Origin: Halobacteriales archaeon SW_9_67_24
GTDB lineage: Archaea; Halobacteriota; Halobacteria; Halobacteriales; Halococcaceae
Reading direction: 5' to 3'
Assembly (NCBI GenBank): GCA_003022685.1
Contig: PXSV01000183.1
Span: 1 to 15,937 of the forward strand
DNA: 15,937 bases
Shown here piece after piece: positions 13,501 through 15,937 of this stretch. The notes beneath the pieces were generated by a model. The model saw only the letters and a program-made list of their open reading frames with translations. It made no database searches and was not told where the DNA came from. The position numbers were made by a program, and so were the translations under genes. Within the stretch, counting starts at the first letter, position 1; each line of letters opens with the position of its first letter.

Positions 13501-14049
13501 ATGGACGATCCGCTGGCGTGGGAGACCCGTGATTCCCGTCTTGCGTACTCGTGTTCGGGATTCGATGTCGTCAACGAGACGGTCGAACTTCCCGATGGGA
13601 CCGAGACCGACTTCGATTACGTCGACGAACCCGCCGCGGTCGTGGTGCTCGCGCTGACGCCCGACGATCGAGTTGTGGTGATCGAGGAGTGGCGCGAGGC
13701 CGTCGGGCGGATGAACCGTGGGTTTCCGGCGGGGACCGTCGAGCCAGGCGACGACGATTTCCAAACCACTGCACAGCGCGAACTCGAAGAGGAGACGGGC
13801 TACGTGGCCGACGAACTCGACCACCTCACGACCGTCGAGCCGCTCAACGGTCTCGCGAACTCGGTGCATCACCACTTCGTCGCCCGCGGCTGTCGACCGA
13901 CCGGCGACCAGCGCCTCGACGACGACGAGTCGATCCGGGTCGAGACGACAACACGTGAGAACCTACTCGACGCGCTCGCCGCCGGCGAACTCCGCGACGG
14001 TCGCACCGCGCTTTGCTTGCTCCATCACGAACGATTCGCGGACGACTGA
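13501..14049 (+). CDS. NUDIX hydrolase, ADP-ribose pyrophosphatase-like
   Basis: 182-residue hydrolase of the NUDIX superfamily, which cleaves nucleoside diphosphates linked to another moiety, probably ADP-ribose or a related sugar nucleotide, using Mg2+. The arrangement AVVVLALTPDDRVVVIEEWREAVGRMNRGFPAGTVEPGDDDF is typical of ADP-ribose pyrophosphatases (conserved E-x-R before the box). The NUDIX box spans residues 78-100: GTVEPG...RELEEETG, with catalytic E97 and E98. It is one residue longer than the canonical box, and the usual first Glu is Asp. The N-terminal strands (AYSCSGFDVVNETVELPDG) match the domain-swapped dimer region of this family. ATG 13501 follows the previous stop by 47 bases. 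Specificity is inferred. Confidence 0.87.
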   Translation: MDDPLAWETRDSRLAYSCSGFDVVNETVELPDGTETDFDYVDEPAAVVVLALTPDDRVVVIEEWREAVGRMNRGFPAGTVEPGDDDFQTTAQRELEEETGYVADELDHLTTVEPLNGLANSVHHHFVARGCRPTGDQRLDDDESIRVETTTRENLLDALAAGELRDGRTALCLLHHERFADD

Positions 14050-14327
14050 ATCGGGGACAGCGAGCGTGGGGCCAACAGGTGCGGTGGCGCACGGCTGCGC
14101 GCCGTTTGTCGGCGCGCAACTCGCGTGTGAGGGATGAGCGGAGCGAATCGGCTGGGGAGGCTCGTGGCTTGCGGTTCTCATTTGCGTCGGCATCAGCAGC
14201 GGTCCCGATTGCGCTGACGTCAATCGGATCGCTCTCGATACCGTTGGCAACCACGATTACAGACGGATCGACAGCCTTCGGTGCGGAGAACGCAATCCTT
14301 AGGCGCGCGCCATCGAAAATCGGGGAA
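14050..14327. other. Intergenic region with a strong hairpin and lower GC content
   Basis: 278 bases between the NUDIX gene and tgtA. The left part has a perfect hairpin (14096-14118) followed by a stretch near 14138-14170 that resembles a purine-rich motif I recall between haloarchaeal genes. The right part (about 14165-14300) is visibly poorer in G and C than the neighbouring genes. Long frames cross it on both strands, but none has a start, codon use or motif that convinces me of a gene. CCTTAGG near 14297-14303, about 28 bases before tgtA, is a weak promoter candidate. Confidence 0.5.
14096..14118. other. Perfect 9-bp GC hairpin
   Basis: TGCGCGCCG and CGGCGCGCA are exact reverse complements separated by TTTGT, 46 bases after the NUDIX stop. 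No T-run follows directly. It may end the NUDIX transcript or belong to a dispersed intergenic repeat. Confidence 0.6.
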
Positions 14328-15830
14328 ATGAGCGGAGTCTTCGAGCTTCGAACAACCGACGCCGCGGGCAGGATCGGCAAACTCGCCGTGCCGCGCTCGG
14401 GCGTCACGGTCGAGACGCCCGCGCTGATGCCGGTCGTCAACCCCCACGTCCGGACGATCGCGCCGTCACGGCTGGAAAGCGAGTTCGGTGCGGAGATCCT
14501 GATCACGAACGGCTACATCCTGAGCCAGAGCGACGACCTTCGCGAGGCAGCCCTCTCTGTTGGCCTCCACGACCTCCTCGATTTTTCGGGTGCGATCATG
14601 ACCGATTCCGGCTCCTTCCAGCTCGCGGAGTACGGCGAGATCGACGTCACGACACCCGAGATCCTCGAGTTCCAGTACGAGATCGGCGCGGACATCGGCA
14701 CGCCGATCGACATCCCGACGCCGCCCGATGCAGGCCGGGACCAGGCCGAACGCGAACTTTCGACGACCCAGGACCGCCTCGAACGCGCCCGGACAGTCGA
14801 GACCGGCGAGATGCTCGTGAACGCCCCGGTCCAGGGATCGACGTATCCCGACCTCCGCGAGAACGCGGGGCGGCACGCCCGTGGGACGGGCCTCGCCGTG
14901 TTCCCGGTCGGCGCGGCGGTCCCGCTGTTGAACGCCTATCGCTACGACGACGTGATCGAGATCGTCACCGCGGCGAAGCGCGGGCTCGGCGCGGGGGCTC
15001 CAGTGCATCTGTTCGGCGCGGGCCATCCGATGATGTTCGCGCTCGCGGTCGCGGCGGGCTGTGACCTGTTCGACTCGGCGGCGTACGCGCTCTACGCCCG
15101 CGACGATCGGTACCTCACCGTGCGTGGGACCGAACAACTCGCCGATCTCGACTATCTGCCATGCGAGTGTCCGATCTGTGTTGCTCACACCCCGGGCGAA
15201 CTCCGCGCGCTGAGCGACGACGAGCGCGAACGTCACCTCGCCGAGCACAACCTCCACGTGAGCTTCGCCGAACTCCGCCGGATCAAGCAGGCGATCCGTC
15301 GGGGCAACCTCCTCGAACTCGTCGAGGCGCGCGCACGGGGCCACCCGGCGATGCTCGACGGGTATCGCGCGCTGCTCGATCACGCCGACCGGCTGGAGCG
15401 CTCGGACCCCGCCTCGAAGGACGCCTTCTTTCACCTCTCGGCCGAGAGCGCCCGCCGGCCCGAGGTCCGCCGCCACCACGACCGTCTCGAACGCCTGGCT
15501 CCCGCGGGGCACGTCCTCCTCACCGAAGGTGGCGAGAACAGCCAGTACGACGAGTCGTGGCGTGTCGTGCCACCCTTTGGCCCGTTCCCGAGGCATCTCT
15601 CGGAGACGTATCCGCTCACCGCCGAGGTTCCCGAGCGCACCGACCGCGAGAGCTACGAGGCGGCGGCTTCGGGCATAACCCGTCTCGCCGAGTCGAACCC
15701 TGATATCGCGTTCACGCTCGCCCACCGGGGGTGGCCGGCGAGCGCGCTCGACCGGGTTCCCGATCGCGTTTCGGTCGTGCCGCTCGAATCGATGGACGAA
15801 TACGACCGAGACGACCAGACGGGGCAATGA
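14328..15830 (+). CDS. tgtA: tRNA-guanine(15) transglycosylase (archaeosine biosynthesis)
   Basis: Exchanges guanine 15 in the D-arm of archaeal tRNAs for preQ0, the first tRNA-level step to archaeosine. 500 residues. Catalytic TIM-barrel features: MTDSGSFQ with D93, the nucleophile region GCDLFDSAAYALYARD with D249, and the zinc site CECPIC (C279, C281, C284) with H310 in EHNLH. The C-terminal third (from about residue 370, KDAFFHLSAESARRPEV) is the archaeal extension. ATG 14328 gives MSGVFELRTTDAAGRIGKLAVPRSGV, the conserved N-terminus; the frame is open another 315 bases upstream, but that part lacks family similarity and overlaps the NUDIX gene. The stop overlaps the ATG of the next gene (ATGA), so the two archaeosine enzymes are probably translated together. 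Confidence 0.96.
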   Translation: MSGVFELRTTDAAGRIGKLAVPRSGVTVETPALMPVVNPHVRTIAPSRLESEFGAEILITNGYILSQSDDLREAALSVGLHDLLDFSGAIMTDSGSFQLAEYGEIDVTTPEILEFQYEIGADIGTPIDIPTPPDAGRDQAERELSTTQDRLERARTVETGEMLVNAPVQGSTYPDLRENAGRHARGTGLAVFPVGAAVPLLNAYRYDDVIEIVTAAKRGLGAGAPVHLFGAGHPMMFALAVAAGCDLFDSAAYALYARDDRYLTVRGTEQLADLDYLPCECPICVAHTPGELRALSDDERERHLAEHNLHVSFAELRRIKQAIRRGNLLELVEARARGHPAMLDGYRALLDHADRLERSDPASKDAFFHLSAESARRPEVRRHHDRLERLAPAGHVLLTEGGENSQYDESWRVVPPFGPFPRHLSETYPLTAEVPERTDRESYEAAASGITRLAESNPDIAFTLAHRGWPASALDRVPDRVSVVPLESMDEYDRDDQTGQ

Positions 15831-15937
15831 CCGACTTTTTCGAGGTCCACGACCGCGACGGTGCGGCCAGGATCGGCGAAGTCCGCCTCGACGACCCGCT
15901 CATGACGCCCGGGCTCTGTGATGAGGTTCTCGCGGAC
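15827..15937 (+). CDS. arcS: Archaeosine synthase ArcS (3' end outside window)
   Basis: The first 37 residues (MTDFFEVHDRDGAARIGEVR...) fit the N-terminus of archaeosine synthase alpha, the tgtA paralogue that converts preQ0 at tRNA position 15 towards archaeosine. The frame is open to the right edge. The ATG overlaps the tgtA stop by four bases, matching the tgtA-arcS pairing I recall from haloarchaea. Only the start is visible, so catalytic residues cannot be checked; the call rests on this N-terminus and on position. Confidence 0.8.
   Translation, partial: MTDFFEVHDRDGAARIGEVRLDDPLMTPGLCDEVLAD

Noticed and set aside
14013..14327. Longer N-terminus for tgtA from 14013
   Set aside because: It overlaps the NUDIX gene, lacks similarity to TgtA, and the ATG at 14328 gives the conserved start.
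13844..14506. Minus-strand frame of 220 codons across the NUDIX end, spacer and tgtA start
   Set aside because: Most of it is antisense to two clear genes; the middle (VDPSVIVVANGIESDPIDV) looks protein-like for a moment but has no start or motif I can defend.
1..15937. CRISPR array, tRNA or rRNA genes, defence island
   Set aside because: I found no regularly spaced repeats, no cloverleaf with conserved T-loop sequence, and no defence-type protein domains.

Overview
The window looks like chromosomal DNA from a halophilic archaeon (class Halobacteria). The DNA is very GC-rich, the proteins are strongly acidic, and several genes have an A/T-rich box about 25-29 bases before the ATG, as in haloarchaeal leaderless transcripts. 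The gene set is also archaeal: replication factor C small subunit, archaeal-type alanyl-tRNA synthetase, tRNA-guanine transglycosylase followed by archaeosine synthase, and a mini-histone.

Layout. 1-3096 (+) is the end of a branched-chain amino acid type ABC transporter operon: livF (cut by the left edge), livH, livM. It is followed by a possible 37-residue ORF and a short-chain dehydrogenase resembling 3-hydroxybutyrate dehydrogenase (3221-4126, +). 4088-5248 is a rearranged stretch. A GNAT acetyltransferase and a redoxin lie on the minus strand, flanked by a 128-base inverted repeat. That repeat fuses the start of a SAMP2-like ubiquitin-like protein, through antisense sequence, onto a redoxin that has lost its own start. 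5349-5516 (-) is a DUF1931-type mini-histone. 5640-6958 (+) holds larB, a tiny zinc ribbon and a GIY-YIG protein. alaS (7043-9820, -), tspO (9967-10476, +) and rfcS (10504-11481, -) follow. 11634-12138 (-) is the remnant of an M32 carboxypeptidase. 12359-14049 (+) holds a saccharopine-dehydrogenase-like protein and a NUDIX hydrolase. 14328 to the right edge (+) is the archaeosine operon tgtA-arcS, with arcS cut by the edge.

How the genes work together. livFHM form the membrane and one ATPase component of an importer; the binding protein and livG presumably lie to the left. tgtA and arcS act in sequence to make archaeosine at position 15 of tRNA. The rest are mostly single housekeeping or accessory genes.

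The window shows signs of local rearrangement and gene decay: the inverted duplication and chimeric redoxin, a 39-base in-frame tandem duplication in the dehydrogenase, an apparent ATT start codon for livM, a carboxypeptidase with both a nonsense codon and an internal deletion, and two isolated A/T-rich codon patches in rfcS at the conserved ATPase motifs where archaeal RFC inteins are known to insert. I do not see a defence system, CRISPR array, insertion sequence, rRNA or tRNA gene.
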